This document shows positions 28,522 to 36,695 of a stretch of DNA of 40,998 nt, in pieces. Source of the DNA: DASTOB01 sp035720425 (lineage in GTDB: Bacteria; Chloroflexota; Limnocylindria; Limnocylindrales; CSP1-4); NCBI GenBank assembly GCA_035720425.1, contig DASTOB010000154.1, positions 1-40,998 of the forward strand, read 5' to 3'. The notes below the pieces were generated by a model. It searched no databases. It worked only from the letters and a program-made list of their open reading frames with translations, and was not told the DNA's origin. A program made the position numbers and the translations under genes. The stretch's first letter is position 1; every line of letters begins with the position of its first letter.

Positions 28522-29169
28522 GTGAAGCACTCGGTTCTGGTTATCGGCCTCGGACGGTTCGGGAGCGCCGCGGCGCGCGAGCTCATGAGCCTGGGACACG
28601 AGGTCCTCGCCATCGACGTCGATGAAGCGCGGGTCAACGACCTCGCGCCGGAGGTGACCCACGCGGTGCAGCTCGACGCGAGCGATGACGACGCACTCAA
28701 GAGCGTCGGTGCCGGGGATTTCGACCACGCCATCGTCGGCATCAGCGGCGCAACCGAGGCGAGCATCTTCGCCACGATGGCGCTCAAGAACCTCGGCGTC
28801 CGCACCGTCATCGCCAAGGCGGCGACGAACCTCCACGGCTCGATCCTCGAGCGGGTCGGAGCCGACCGCGTCGTCTACCCGGAGCGGGAGATGGGCACCC
28901 GCGTCGCCCACACGTTCAGCATCCCCCACGTGATCGACTACATCGACGTCGCGCCACGCTTCGGGATCGTCAAGATCCGCCCGCCGGAGTCGTTCATCGG
29001 CCGCTCGCTCAAGGACCTCGACCTGACCAACCGGATGTCGCTCACGCCGATCGCCCTGCGCCGCGGCGCGAACGTGACGGTCAACCCGCACCGCGACGAT
29101 CTGATCGCCCGGGGCGACGAGCTGATCCTCATCGGCCTCGATGAGCGCCTCGAGGAACTGGGGCCGTAG
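28522..29169 (+). CDS. ktrA: KtrA/TrkA-type potassium uptake regulatory subunit
   Basis: A 215-residue cytoplasmic gating subunit. GGAGG lies 8 nt before the start. The RCK N-terminal Rossmann fold shows VIGLGRFGSAAARELMSLGHEV and AIDVDEARV, with the Asp that binds the ribose of NAD(H)/ATP; the fold runs to about residue 120. An RCK C-terminal domain follows (about 135-213), with IRPPESFIGRSLKDLDL and DLIARGDELILIGLDE. The single RCK pair is the KtrA form, which makes an octameric ring under a KtrB dimer. Operon partner of ktrB. Confidence 0.93.
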   Translation: MKHSVLVIGLGRFGSAAARELMSLGHEVLAIDVDEARVNDLAPEVTHAVQLDASDDDALKSVGAGDFDHAIVGISGATEASIFATMALKNLGVRTVIAKAATNLHGSILERVGADRVVYPEREMGTRVAHTFSIPHVIDYIDVAPRFGIVKIRPPESFIGRSLKDLDLTNRMSLTPIALRRGANVTVNPHRDDLIARGDELILIGLDERLEELGP

Positions 29170-29176
29170 CCGGACC

Positions 29177-29839
29177 CTACCCGTCGGCCCTGCCGTCCCC
29201 GACGTCCGTGGAGCGTGGGAGCGACGTTCCGTCCTCGAGCGCACGCGCGAGGAGCCGGCGAACCGCCTCGCGATCGCGGGGACCGTCGCCGGTGGGCCAC
29301 GTGGCCACCTCCGACTCGGCCCAGCGCGCCCAGTCCGCCCGCAGCCGCGCCCAGCGGTCGAGCAGGACCCAGAACAGCGTGTTGACATGGAGCCGTTCTG
29401 GAAATGGGCCGCGGCCCTCGATGTAGTCATGGGCGATCTCGCGCCAGTGCGCTTCGCCGGACTCGGCCTGCTCTGCGAACGCGCGGAGGTGCCCGACGAT
29501 GACCTCCGGAGTCGCCCGGTTCCCGAACAGCACCTTGAGGAGCGTCTCCGACTCGATCACGGTGGGTGCCGCGGGCTCGCTGAGCCACGCATCGAGCTCG
29601 GCGCGACCGGCCGCGGTGATCGAGTACTCCGTGCGCTGCCGCCGACCGACGAGCCGGCGCTCGGCGGTCGCGAGTCCGGCGGCGACGAGGCGGTGCGGCT
29701 CTTGGTACAGGTTGCTCTCCGCGCGCGGCCAGACATGACCGACCGCGCGGCTCATCTGCATGGTCAGCTCGTACGTCGACCACGGCTTGATCGCGAGCAG
29801 GCCGAGGATCGCGTACGAGGTTGGCGTCAGACGGGCCAC
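29177..29839 (-). CDS. PadR family transcriptional regulator
   Basis: A 220-residue regulator. The N-terminal winged helix reads LTPTSYAILGLLAIKPWSTYELTMQM, then WPRAESNLYQEPHRLVAAGLA and RTEYSITAAGRAELDAWL, the PadR signature. A C-terminal dimerisation domain of about 120 residues contains LLKVLFGNR and long Arg/Trp-rich helices, as in the larger (PadR-s2-like or Vir-type) proteins. The GTG start is at 29839. The inducing ligand is not known; PadR proteins usually repress their own gene and a neighbouring gene. Two perfect TACTCC-N5-GGAGTA palindromes sit between it and the divergent acetyltransferase. Confidence 0.92.
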   Translation of the reverse strand: MARLTPTSYAILGLLAIKPWSTYELTMQMSRAVGHVWPRAESNLYQEPHRLVAAGLATAERRLVGRRQRTEYSITAAGRAELDAWLSEPAAPTVIESETLLKVLFGNRATPEVIVGHLRAFAEQAESGEAHWREIAHDYIEGRGPFPERLHVNTLFWVLLDRWARLRADWARWAESEVATWPTGDGPRDREAVRRLLARALEDGTSLPRSTDVGDGRADG

Positions 29840-29856
29840 TTCTTCGCGGCGTCCTC

Positions 29857-29886
29857 TTGACAGGTTACTCCAACTTGGAGTATCAA
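29857..29886 (+). promoter_or_regulatory. Promoter of the GNAT gene, overlapped by the PadR operator
   Basis: TTGACA at 29857-29862 and TATCAA at 29881-29886 are 18 bp apart. The first operator palindrome fills the spacer and reaches the -10, so a bound repressor would exclude RNA polymerase. Confidence 0.6.
29866..29882. promoter_or_regulatory. PadR operator 1
   Basis: TACTCC-AACTT-GGAGTA, a perfect 6-bp inverted repeat with a 5-bp centre, 27 bp before the padR GTG. Confidence 0.75.
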
Positions 29887-29896
29887 TCCCGGAAGT

Positions 29897-29913
29897 TACT
29901 CCAGTTAGGAGTA
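29897..29913. promoter_or_regulatory. PadR operator 2
   Basis: TACTCC-AGTTA-GGAGTA, the same arms as operator 1 with centres 31 bp apart, about three helical turns, so two dimers would bind the same DNA face. It overlaps a TATACT -10-like box for padR on the minus strand. Confidence 0.75.
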
Positions 29914-29949
29914 TACGCGATTCGGAAGGGATGGACGAGGATGCAGACG

Positions 29950-30483
29950 ATGGCGCAGGTGACGATCCGCCGTGGCCTCTCCGTGGAGCTCGACGAGATC
30001 CGGTCCGTCATCCGCGCGGCGAACGAGGAGTTCCGCGACCTCACGCCGGCGGGCTTCTTCCGCGCGTATCTCGCGAGCGCCCTCGACGTCTGGGGGCGCA
30101 TGGAGCACGGCACGGTGATCGTGGCCGAGTCCGAGGGCCGGCTGGTCGGAACCGTGACGTTCTTCCCGGACGCGAACGACGAAGGAACGCCCACCACGTT
30201 CGGGCCGGGAACCGCCGGGCTTCGGGCCACCGCCGTCCATCCCGAGGCTCGGGGCCTGGGGATCGGCCGCCGGCTCGTCGAGGCGTGCATCGAACGGGCC
30301 GTCGCGTCCGGTGCGACGTCGATTGCCCTCCACACCGCCGACTTCATGCGGGCAGCGGTCCAGCTCTACGAGCGCACCGGCTTCCGCCGAAGTCCCGCCC
30401 ATGACTTTCCCGTCGCCGAGTTCTTCCCGAGCGATCCCGACGTCGACCTGGTCGCGATTACCTACGTGCGCGACCTGCCATAG
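29950..30483 (+). CDS. GNAT family N-acetyltransferase
   Basis: A 177-residue acetyl-CoA-dependent transferase. The ATG at 29950 is chosen because GAGG lies 9 nt upstream; an ATG at 29941 gives three more residues. The GNAT fold is clear: motif A with ATAVHPEARGLGIGRRLVEACIERA, where RGLGIG binds the acetyl-CoA pyrophosphate, then SIALHTADFMRAAVQLYERTGFRR for motif B. The acceptor is unknown. Its promoter is covered by the PadR operators, so it is probably induced by the same signal as padR; detoxification by acetylation is one guess. Confidence 0.87.
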   Translation: MAQVTIRRGLSVELDEIRSVIRAANEEFRDLTPAGFFRAYLASALDVWGRMEHGTVIVAESEGRLVGTVTFFPDANDEGTPTTFGPGTAGLRATAVHPEARGLGIGRRLVEACIERAVASGATSIALHTADFMRAAVQLYERTGFRRSPAHDFPVAEFFPSDPDVDLVAITYVRDLP

Positions 30484-30486
30484 CCG

Positions 30487-31899
30487 CTACCGCAGGAACA
30501 GCGGCACGCCTGGGGCCAGCGCGCCGGCGACGAGCACGACGACGTACGCGGCGAACAGGAGCAGGCCCACGTACAGGTGGAGCTTGATGTTCACGCCCAT
30601 GACGGCCATCAGACCGTACGGGTTGTCGTAGTTCGGCTCGAGGCCGGCGCGGACGCGGAGCGCGAGCGGCACGGCCAGCAGGACCGCCAGTGCCGGGATC
30701 GGCAGGATCCCGGCGACGACCCCGACGACGACCGCCACGAACGCGCCGCCGGCCGCCGCCTCGTAGCCGCGGATCACCGCACGCCGCGAGAAGCGCACCG
30801 GCAGGGTCCGCTTGCCGGCGTGGGCGTCGCCGCGGCGGTCCGGGATCTCGTTGACGTAGAGGATGAGCGCGACGAGGAGGGCGACCGGGATCGACGCGAC
30901 GAACGGCTCCCATGCCAGGGTGCCCCGGGTCTGCACGACGTACGCACCGAGCAGCATGAGCGGCCCGAACCCGAGCGCGACGGCGATCTCACCGAGCCCG
31001 CGGTACACGAACTTGAGCGGCGGCGCGGTGTAGCCGAGGCCGACCACGAAGCCGACCACGCCGATGACGAGCAGCGCGGCCGAACCGCGCACGGCGAGCA
31101 GCACCAGCCCGATGGCCGCTCCGGCGGCATACAGCGCGAACGCGAGCGTCGCCATCTGGCGGAGCGTCACGAGCCCGTACTGGATGACACGCGAGCCGCC
31201 GCTGAACTGCGTCGGCGTGACGTTCGCGTCGTCCGCGCCCTGGGTCGTGTCGAACACGTCGTTGCTCACGTTGATCGCGAGCTGGACGAACGAGGCGCCG
31301 ATGATCGTGAGGAGCGCGGTGACGAGGTCGAACGAGCCGTGCGTGGCGGCGATCGCGATGCCGAGCACGACCGGCACGATGGTGGCCGACAGGAACGGAA
31401 GGCGGGTCGTTCGCAGGGCGAGGAAGCCGGACGACAGGCGCGGCTTGACGGGCGTGCCGCGCTCTCGGGTGAGCGCGTCGAAGTAGGTCCGGGCGCGCCC
31501 GATGGATCGCTCGGAGTACTCGAAGAACGGCACCTCCGCCTCGTCCCAGCCCCACGCCGTGCGGGCCGTCAGGGTGAGCCGCCCCGGGTCACCCGTGGCC
31601 GGCGTCACGCGGCCCCACACCGTCACGTGGCGCCGCTCGTCGTAACCGTAGCCCGGCTGCGGTCGGATGTGGGAGCCGGTCAACGACACGTCCCGGTCGG
31701 CCGGCACCGCGAGACCGGCGGGCGCCTCGAACGTTACCGTTCCCGCCGCCGCGTCGACGCGGGCGTCGAGGGCGACGCTGACCGGGTAGCCATCGGGCTC
31801 GACCCACGTCGCGATGGCGTACGGATAGGTGGCCAGGCGGCGCAGCCCGTCGGCCGGCCCGATCTCCGGCGTGCTCCGGCCGAGCGGCATGTCCGACAT
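30487..31899 (-). CDS. Split-barrel (PPOX-like) and UbiA prenyltransferase fusion
   Basis: A 470-residue two-domain protein. Residues about 10-150 resemble an FMN-binding split barrel (RLATYPYAIATWVEPDGYPVSVALDARV, then VWGRVTPATGDPGRLTL). Residues about 175-470 are a UbiA-type membrane prenyltransferase with eight or so helices, the first Asp-rich motif SNDVFDTTQGADD (about 211-222) and the second NEIPDRRGD (about 348-356), and FSGGSRVIQYGLVT between them as in MenA-like enzymes. UbiA enzymes attach prenyl chains to aromatic acceptors, for example in menaquinone synthesis. The ATG at 31899 makes a TGATG junction with the upstream gene; a GTG at 31902 is also possible. The next gene upstream is another split-barrel protein. 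Substrate unknown. Confidence 0.8.
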   Translation of the reverse strand: MSDMPLGRSTPEIGPADGLRRLATYPYAIATWVEPDGYPVSVALDARVDAAAGTVTFEAPAGLAVPADRDVSLTGSHIRPQPGYGYDERRHVTVWGRVTPATGDPGRLTLTARTAWGWDEAEVPFFEYSERSIGRARTYFDALTRERGTPVKPRLSSGFLALRTTRLPFLSATIVPVVLGIAIAATHGSFDLVTALLTIIGASFVQLAINVSNDVFDTTQGADDANVTPTQFSGGSRVIQYGLVTLRQMATLAFALYAAGAAIGLVLLAVRGSAALLVIGVVGFVVGLGYTAPPLKFVYRGLGEIAVALGFGPLMLLGAYVVQTRGTLAWEPFVASIPVALLVALILYVNEIPDRRGDAHAGKRTLPVRFSRRAVIRGYEAAAGGAFVAVVVGVVAGILPIPALAVLLAVPLALRVRAGLEPNYDNPYGLMAVMGVNIKLHLYVGLLLFAAYVVVLVAGALAPGVPLFLR

Positions 31900-32387
31900 C
31901 ACGCGGCCTCCGTTCCGGCGCCGGCCGGCGTCACGATCGGCGCGACCGTTGCGCGCCCATCGGGCCAGTAGAAGGCCCGCCGTGGCGTGATCTCGATGAG
32001 CGATCGCTCGAAGAAGAGGGGGAGGGCGACGCGCGCCTTGAGGAACGCGACGATCGCCGGCTCCTTGCGTTCCCAGATCGGCAGGAGGCGCTCCCAGCCG
32101 CCGTGCGGATCCTCGTCGATGACCCGGGCGTCGCCCTGGATGGTGGCCCGGTCGACCCGCCCGCCGACGGCGATCGGGTCCGTGAGGGACAGCGACACCC
32201 GCGGGTTGCCCTTGATGTGCTCGAGCTTGCGGCTGAACAGGACCGACGAGGTGAGGTAGATCCGCTCGCCGTCGTAGAGCGGGATGAGCGGGTACGTGAT
32301 CGGCCGGCCCGACTCGTTGACGACGGTCAGCTCGCCGACGAGGGCGACTTCGAGGAGGCGCTCGACGGGCTCGGGAAGGGTCGGCAT
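31899..32387 (-). CDS. Pyridoxamine 5'-phosphate oxidase-like split-barrel protein
   Basis: A 162-residue protein; the ATG at 32387 follows GGGAG at good spacing. The pattern PEPVERLLEVALVGELTVVNESGRPITYPLIPLYDGERIYLTSS, then KLEHIKGNPRVSLSLTDP and GDARVIDED is typical of FMN- or F420-binding split barrels of the PPOX superfamily. True pyridoxine phosphate oxidase is unlikely since this is a general redox family. It overlaps the fusion gene downstream, so the two are coupled and perhaps work on one pathway. A TATGCT -10-like box is seen on the minus strand at 32423-32428. Confidence 0.83.
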   Translation of the reverse strand: MPTLPEPVERLLEVALVGELTVVNESGRPITYPLIPLYDGERIYLTSSVLFSRKLEHIKGNPRVSLSLTDPIAVGGRVDRATIQGDARVIDEDPHGGWERLLPIWERKEPAIVAFLKARVALPLFFERSLIEITPRRAFYWPDGRATVAPIVTPAGAGTEAA

Positions 32388-32524
32388 GTGGCTCGCTCCC
32401 ACGTTCTGATTGGTGCTACCGCAGCATAGCATGTTTCTGCAAGGGGTCGGCTGGGATCCACGTCAGGTCGGCGGGCATTCCGGGCCAGCTCGGCGGGATT
32501 CGGCCGGGTCGCCCGGGTCGGATG

Positions 32525-32530
32525 TACGAT
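32525..32530 (+). promoter_or_regulatory. -10 element (TACGAT), leaderless ABC operon
   Basis: TACGAT ends 8 nt before the ATG at 32539. The eight intervening bases are GCGCCCCC, with no Shine-Dalgarno site. Confidence 0.5.
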
Positions 32531-32538
32531 GCGCCCCC

Positions 32539-33477
32539 ATGCCCGACACCTCGGCGACCTCGCTCATCCATGCCCGCGGCCTGACCAAGCGATTCGGCGC
32601 GTTCACCGCCGTCGACGCGGTCGACTTCGACGTCGCGCCGGGAGAGGCGTTCGGCTTTCTCGGGCCCAACGGGGCGGGCAAGACGTCGACGATGCGGATG
32701 ATCGGCGGCGTCTCCCCGGTGACCGATGGGACCCTCACCGTCCTCGGGCTCGACCCGGCGCGGCACGGTCCTCAGATCCGCTCGCGGCTCGGCGTCGCGC
32801 CCCAGCAGGACACGCTCGACAACGAGCTGACGGTCCGCGAGAACCTCATCATCTACGGCCGCTACTTCGGGCTGTCCCGCTCGGAGGTCGCCCGGCGGGC
32901 GGACGAGCTGCTCGAGTTCGCCCAGCTGACCGAACGGCGAAACGACCAGGTCGAGCCCCTGTCCGGCGGCATGAAACGGCGGCTGACGATCGCCCGGGCA
33001 CTCATCAACGAGCCCCAGCTCCTGCTCCTCGACGAGCCGACCACGGGGCTCGATCCGCAGGCTCGCCACCTCTTGTGGGACCGGCTCTACCGGCTCAAGC
33101 AGCAGGGCGTGACGCTCGTGCTGACGACCCATTACATGGACGAGGCGGAGCAGCTGTGCGACCGGCTCGTCGTCATGGACAAGGCGAAGATCGTCGCCGA
33201 GGGTTCGCCCCGCGACCTCATCGAGCGCTACTCGTCGCGCGAGGTGACGGAGCTGCGGTTCCCGGTCGGCGTGCAGGAGACGCTCGACGGCCAGCTCGAC
33301 GACCTGGCCGAGCGGATCGAGTGGCTGCCGGACCGGGTCCTCCTCTACGCGGACGACGGCGAAGCGGTGGCGATCGCCGCGCACGAGCGCGGCCTCCGGC
33401 CGGAGACGGTCCTCGTGCGGCGTTCGACCCTCGAGGACGTGTTCCTCCGGCTGACCGGCCGAACCCTCATCGAGTAG
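32539..33477 (+). CDS. ABC-2 type exporter ATP-binding protein
   Basis: A 312-residue ATPase of the DrrA/NodI group. Walker A GPNGAGKTS at about residues 42-50, Q-loop VAPQQDTLDNELTVREN, signature LSGGM at about 141-145, Walker B LLLLDEPTTGLD with Asp165 and Glu166, and the H-loop TTHYMDEAEQLCDR. The C-terminal 80 residues form the usual extension of this group, with TVLVRRSTLEDVFLRLTGR at the end. It energises the two permeases encoded directly downstream; the exported substrate (drug, lipid, polysaccharide) cannot be told. The start is set by the -10 box just upstream. Confidence 0.93.
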   Translation: MPDTSATSLIHARGLTKRFGAFTAVDAVDFDVAPGEAFGFLGPNGAGKTSTMRMIGGVSPVTDGTLTVLGLDPARHGPQIRSRLGVAPQQDTLDNELTVRENLIIYGRYFGLSRSEVARRADELLEFAQLTERRNDQVEPLSGGMKRRLTIARALINEPQLLLLDEPTTGLDPQARHLLWDRLYRLKQQGVTLVLTTHYMDEAEQLCDRLVVMDKAKIVAEGSPRDLIERYSSREVTELRFPVGVQETLDGQLDDLAERIEWLPDRVLLYADDGEAVAIAAHERGLRPETVLVRRSTLEDVFLRLTGRTLIE

Positions 33478-33487
33478 GCGGACGGCG

Positions 33488-34276
33488 ATGACGGCGTTGG
33501 TCGGCACGGTCGGGCGGGTGTTCGAGCATCGTGCCCTGAGCTATCGGCGGACGTGGCGTTCGTCGATCTTCACCTCGTTCCTGTCGCCGGTGTTCTTCCT
33601 CGCGGCGATGGGCCTGGGCCTCGGTGGGCTCGTCGACGCGGGACCGTCGGACACGCTCGGCGGCGTGCCGTACATCGCGTTCCTCGCCCCCGGGCTGCTC
33701 GCCGCGACGGTCATGCAGACGGCGGCCTTCGAATCCACGTTCCCGGTCCTCGGCGGTCTCGTCTGGAACCGCATCTTCCACGCCATGCATGCGACGCCGA
33801 TCGAGCCGCGCGACATCGCCCTTGGCCACCTGGCCTGGGTCGCCGTCCGGATGACGATGATCTCGACGATCTTCGTCGCGGTCATCGTCGTCTTCGGCGC
33901 CGCCCGGTCGTGGGAGATCGTCCTCGGCGTGCCCGCGGCGGTCCTGACCGGGATGGCCTTCGCGGGCCCGATCTCGGCGTTTTCGGCCACCCAGAAGACG
34001 ATGGAGAAGTTCAACGCCGTCTTCCGCTTCGGCGTGACGCCGCTGTTCCTTTTCTCCGGGACCTTCTTTCCGGTCGACCAGCTGCCGATCTTCCTCCAGC
34101 CGATCGCCTGGGTGACGCCGCTCTATCACGGCGTCGCCGTCACTCGCGCGCTGTCGCTCGGGACCGCCTTCGACGACCCCCTCGCCCTCGGCGTCCATGT
34201 CGCGGTGCTGCTCGTGTTCGTCGTCGGCGGGGCGTGGCTCACTGTACGCGCCGTCGAGCGGCGGATGATCCGATGA
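33488..34276 (+). CDS. ABC-2 type permease, first subunit
   Basis: A 262-residue membrane protein with six hydrophobic segments, typical of the NodJ/DrrB-type ABC2 family. Recognisable parts are the N-terminal SYRRTWRSSIFTSFLSPVFFLAAMGLGLG, FHAMHATPIEPRDIALGHL in the cytoplasmic loop, and the conserved FLFSGTFFPVDQLP then PLYHGVAVTRAL. It starts 10 bp after the ATPase gene and overlaps the second permease by 4 bp (ATGA), so the three form one transcript and probably one ATPase2-permeaseA-permeaseB complex in the cytoplasmic membrane. Confidence 0.9.
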   Translation: MTALVGTVGRVFEHRALSYRRTWRSSIFTSFLSPVFFLAAMGLGLGGLVDAGPSDTLGGVPYIAFLAPGLLAATVMQTAAFESTFPVLGGLVWNRIFHAMHATPIEPRDIALGHLAWVAVRMTMISTIFVAVIVVFGAARSWEIVLGVPAAVLTGMAFAGPISAFSATQKTMEKFNAVFRFGVTPLFLFSGTFFPVDQLPIFLQPIAWVTPLYHGVAVTRALSLGTAFDDPLALGVHVAVLLVFVVGGAWLTVRAVERRMIR

Positions 34277-35085
34277 CGAGCGCGCTCGCCGCCCTCACCC
34301 GCATCGCACCGGCCGGCTTCGGCTCGCGCCGCGCGGCGCTGCTCGTCGAGCGCAACGCGTACGTCTACCGGCGGACGTGGCTCGTCATCTTCTCCGGCTT
34401 CTTCGAGCCGCTGTTCTACCTGCTCGGGATCGGCTTCGGGCTCGGCGCATTGATTGGGACCGTCACCGGCCCCGGCGGGGAGGCGATCAGCTACCAGCTG
34501 TTCGTCGCGCCGGCGCTGCTCGCGACGGCGGCGATGAACGGGGCGATCGCGGAGAGCACGTTCAACGTGTTCTTCAAGCTCAACTACGCGAAGACGTACG
34601 ACGCGATCCTCTCGACGCCGCTCGGCGTCGGGGACGTCGCGCTCGGCGAGATCACGTGGGCGCTCATCCGGGGCGGGCTGTACACGGTCGGCTTCCTCGT
34701 CGTCATGGTCGTGCTCGGGCTGGCCGTCACGCCGTGGGTCGTGCTCGCCTTCCCGGCGGCGCTCCTCATCGGGTTCGCGTTCGCCGCCGTCGGCATGGCC
34801 GCCACGTCGTTCATGCGGAGCTGGCAGGACTTCGACCTCATCCAGCTGGTCGTGCTGCCGCTGTTCCTGTTCTCCGGCACGTTCTTCCCGCTCGACGCGT
34901 ACCCGGACGCACTCCGCGTGGTCGTCCAGCTCACTCCGCTCTACCACGGGGTCGACCTCATCCGGTCGCTCGCGATCGGCGTCGTGGGGCCGGGCCTGCT
35001 CGTCCACGTCGCCTACCTCGCCGTGACGGGCGCCGCCGGCCTCATCGTCGTGTCGCGCCGGCTCGACAAGCTCCTGCTCAAGTAG
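34273..35085 (+). CDS. ABC-2 type permease, second subunit
   Basis: A 270-residue paralogue of the first permease, with VERNAYVYRRTWLVIFSGFFEPLFYLLGIGFGLG near the N-terminus, YAKTYDAILSTPLGVGDVALGEI in the loop and FLFSGTFFPLDAYP then PLYHGVDLIRSL, matching the first subunit motif for motif. The two genes therefore arose by duplication and give an asymmetric permease pair, as in other two-permease ABC2 exporters. The ATG at 34273 overlaps the previous stop. It ends just 4 bp before the uracil-DNA glycosylase gene, suggesting the latter may share the transcript. Confidence 0.9.
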   Translation: MTSALAALTRIAPAGFGSRRAALLVERNAYVYRRTWLVIFSGFFEPLFYLLGIGFGLGALIGTVTGPGGEAISYQLFVAPALLATAAMNGAIAESTFNVFFKLNYAKTYDAILSTPLGVGDVALGEITWALIRGGLYTVGFLVVMVVLGLAVTPWVVLAFPAALLIGFAFAAVGMAATSFMRSWQDFDLIQLVVLPLFLFSGTFFPLDAYPDALRVVVQLTPLYHGVDLIRSLAIGVVGPGLLVHVAYLAVTGAAGLIVVSRRLDKLLLK

Positions 35086-35089
35086 GCCG

Positions 35090-35803
35090 ATGCCGAACCG
35101 CGGGTCGGACCGCGCCGCGCTCGCGGCGCTGACCGCGGAGATCGTCGACTGCCGGCGCTGCCCGCGGCTCGTGGCCTGGCGCGAGCAGGTCGCGCGCGAC
35201 AAGGTGGCCCGATTTCGCGACGAGCCGTACTGGGGTCGCCCGCTGCCGGGCTTTGGCGACCCGGACGCGCGGATCCTCGTCGTGGGGCTCGCGCCTGCGG
35301 CGCACGGCGGCAACCGGACCGGCCGCGTGTTCACCGGCGACGCGTCGGGCGACTTCCTGTGGGCCGCCCTGCACGCGGTGGGCCTGGCGGACCGGCCGGC
35401 GAGCCGGCGCGCCGACGACGGCCTGACCCTCTCCGACTCGTACATCGCCGCCGCGGTCCGCTGCGCGCCGCCGGCGAACAAGCCGACGGTCGAAGAGCGC
35501 GACACGTGCCGGCCGTACCTCGTCCGGGAGCTCGCGCTCCTCGGGCGGGTCCGGGTGATCGTCCCGCTCGGGCAGATCGGCTGGGACGCGGCGCTGCGGA
35601 CGGTGGCGGCACTCGGGCATGGCGCGCGGCCGAAGCCGGCGTTCGGGCACGGAGCGGAGGCGCGCGTCGGGCCGTACACGTTCGTCGGCTCGTACCACCC
35701 GAGCCAGCAGAACACGTTCACGGGCCGGCTCACGGCGGCGATGTTCCGGGCGGTGTTCGAGCGGGCCGTCGTCCTGGCGGGCGGGTCGGCGGTCAGCGGC
35801 TGA
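35090..35803 (+). CDS. Uracil-DNA glycosylase, family 5 (UDGb)-like
   Basis: A 237-residue DNA repair enzyme that removes uracil from DNA. Motif 1 is GLAPAAHGGNRTGRVFTGD (about residues 65-83), the UDGb form in which the catalytic Asp or Asn of other families is replaced; motif 2 is SYHPSQQNTFTGRLT. Four cysteines expected to bind a [4Fe-4S] cluster are present: CRRC near residue 22, and two more around CAPPANKPTVEERDTC. It follows the ABC operon by 4 bp and is convergent with the deacetylase gene, overlapping its end by 11 bp. Confidence 0.88.
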   Translation: MPNRGSDRAALAALTAEIVDCRRCPRLVAWREQVARDKVARFRDEPYWGRPLPGFGDPDARILVVGLAPAAHGGNRTGRVFTGDASGDFLWAALHAVGLADRPASRRADDGLTLSDSYIAAAVRCAPPANKPTVEERDTCRPYLVRELALLGRVRVIVPLGQIGWDAALRTVAALGHGARPKPAFGHGAEARVGPYTFVGSYHPSQQNTFTGRLTAAMFRAVFERAVVLAGGSAVSG

Positions 35804-36620
35804 GCAGGCCCCTCGCGGCGAGCGCCCGGTCGAGGCGGGCGAACTCGACCCCGTCGAGCGCCCGGGCGGCGGCGATGAACCGCTCGAGCACGACCATCCG
35901 GTGGGCGCGGCCGATGCACTCCGGGTGCATGGTCAGCGTGACAAGACCGCCCGGCTCGTGTTCCCACGCCCAGCGCAGCTCCTCGGTCCAGATCTCGAGC
36001 ACGGCCGACGGCGTCGCGAGGCCGCTCCGCCCGGGACCGGGTTCGAAGTGCGGCCAGTCGTCGAGCGCCCAGTACACCGGCACTTCCACGAGTCCACCCT
36101 CCGTCCCCCACGCCGTGCCGTCGACGACGGAGTGGCGATCGCCGTGCCGAACCCGGTACGGACGCACATCGCCGGCCATGAGCGACGAGTCGTAACCGAA
36201 GCCCGCCTCCTCGACGAGGGCGAGCGTTCCCGGCGCGAGGGCCCAGTACGGCGCCCGAAAGCCGGATGGCGCGGCCCCCGCCGCGTCGGCCAGCGCGTCG
36301 CGTGAGCGGGCCAGCACGTCGCGCGCCGCGTCACGCGACAGCTCGCTGAAGTCCTCGTGATACCAGCCGTGGGCGGCCAACTCGTGCCCGCCGGCGAGGA
36401 TCGCCGCGGTGTTGTCCGGGAACGTCACGAGCGAGTGGCCGGGCACGAACCACGTGCTCTCGATGCCCTCGCGGGCGAGGACGTCGAGGATCCGCGGGAC
36501 GCCGACGCGGGGTCCGAACTCGGCGTGCGACAGCTTGACCGGGGGATCGCCGCGCCGGACGCCGTCGGAGATCGCGTCATGGTCGAAGGTGAGCGCGACG
36601 GTCAGGCGCGGCTCGGTCAT
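35793..36620 (-). CDS. Polysaccharide deacetylase family protein
   Basis: A 275-residue NodB-fold hydrolase. The ATG at 36620 begins MTEPRLTVALTFDHDAISDG, where TFDHD is the metal-binding first motif; the second is HELAAHGWYHED with two histidines, and the third GFRAPYWAL. The length and the LSHAEFGPRVGVPRILDVL segment resemble the PuuE/allantoinase-like or peptidoglycan deacetylase branch of cytoplasmic members. No signal peptide is seen. The substrate may be an N-acetyl sugar or an amide such as allantoin; sequence alone does not decide. Divergent from dnaJ. Confidence 0.85.
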   Translation of the reverse strand: MTEPRLTVALTFDHDAISDGVRRGDPPVKLSHAEFGPRVGVPRILDVLAREGIESTWFVPGHSLVTFPDNTAAILAGGHELAAHGWYHEDFSELSRDAARDVLARSRDALADAAGAAPSGFRAPYWALAPGTLALVEEAGFGYDSSLMAGDVRPYRVRHGDRHSVVDGTAWGTEGGLVEVPVYWALDDWPHFEPGPGRSGLATPSAVLEIWTEELRWAWEHEPGGLVTLTMHPECIGRAHRMVVLERFIAAARALDGVEFARLDRALAARGLLSR

Positions 36621-36651
36621 GGCAGCATCGCCGATCCACTCATTCGGCCAG

Positions 36652-36657
36652 ATGGTA
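36652..36657 (-). promoter_or_regulatory. -10 element (TACCAT) of the deacetylase gene
   Basis: TACCAT on the minus strand, 31 nt before the ATG at 36620, in the 84-bp divergent region shared with dnaJ. Confidence 0.35.
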
Positions 36658-36689
36658 CCCGCCTCGGAGCCTCGCGCCCGCGCCTCCCG

Positions 36690-36695
36690 TATCCT
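36690..36695 (+). promoter_or_regulatory. -10 element (TATCCT), leaderless dnaJ
   Basis: TATCCT ends 9 nt before the dnaJ ATG. No Shine-Dalgarno site and no CIRCE element is seen here. Confidence 0.45.
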
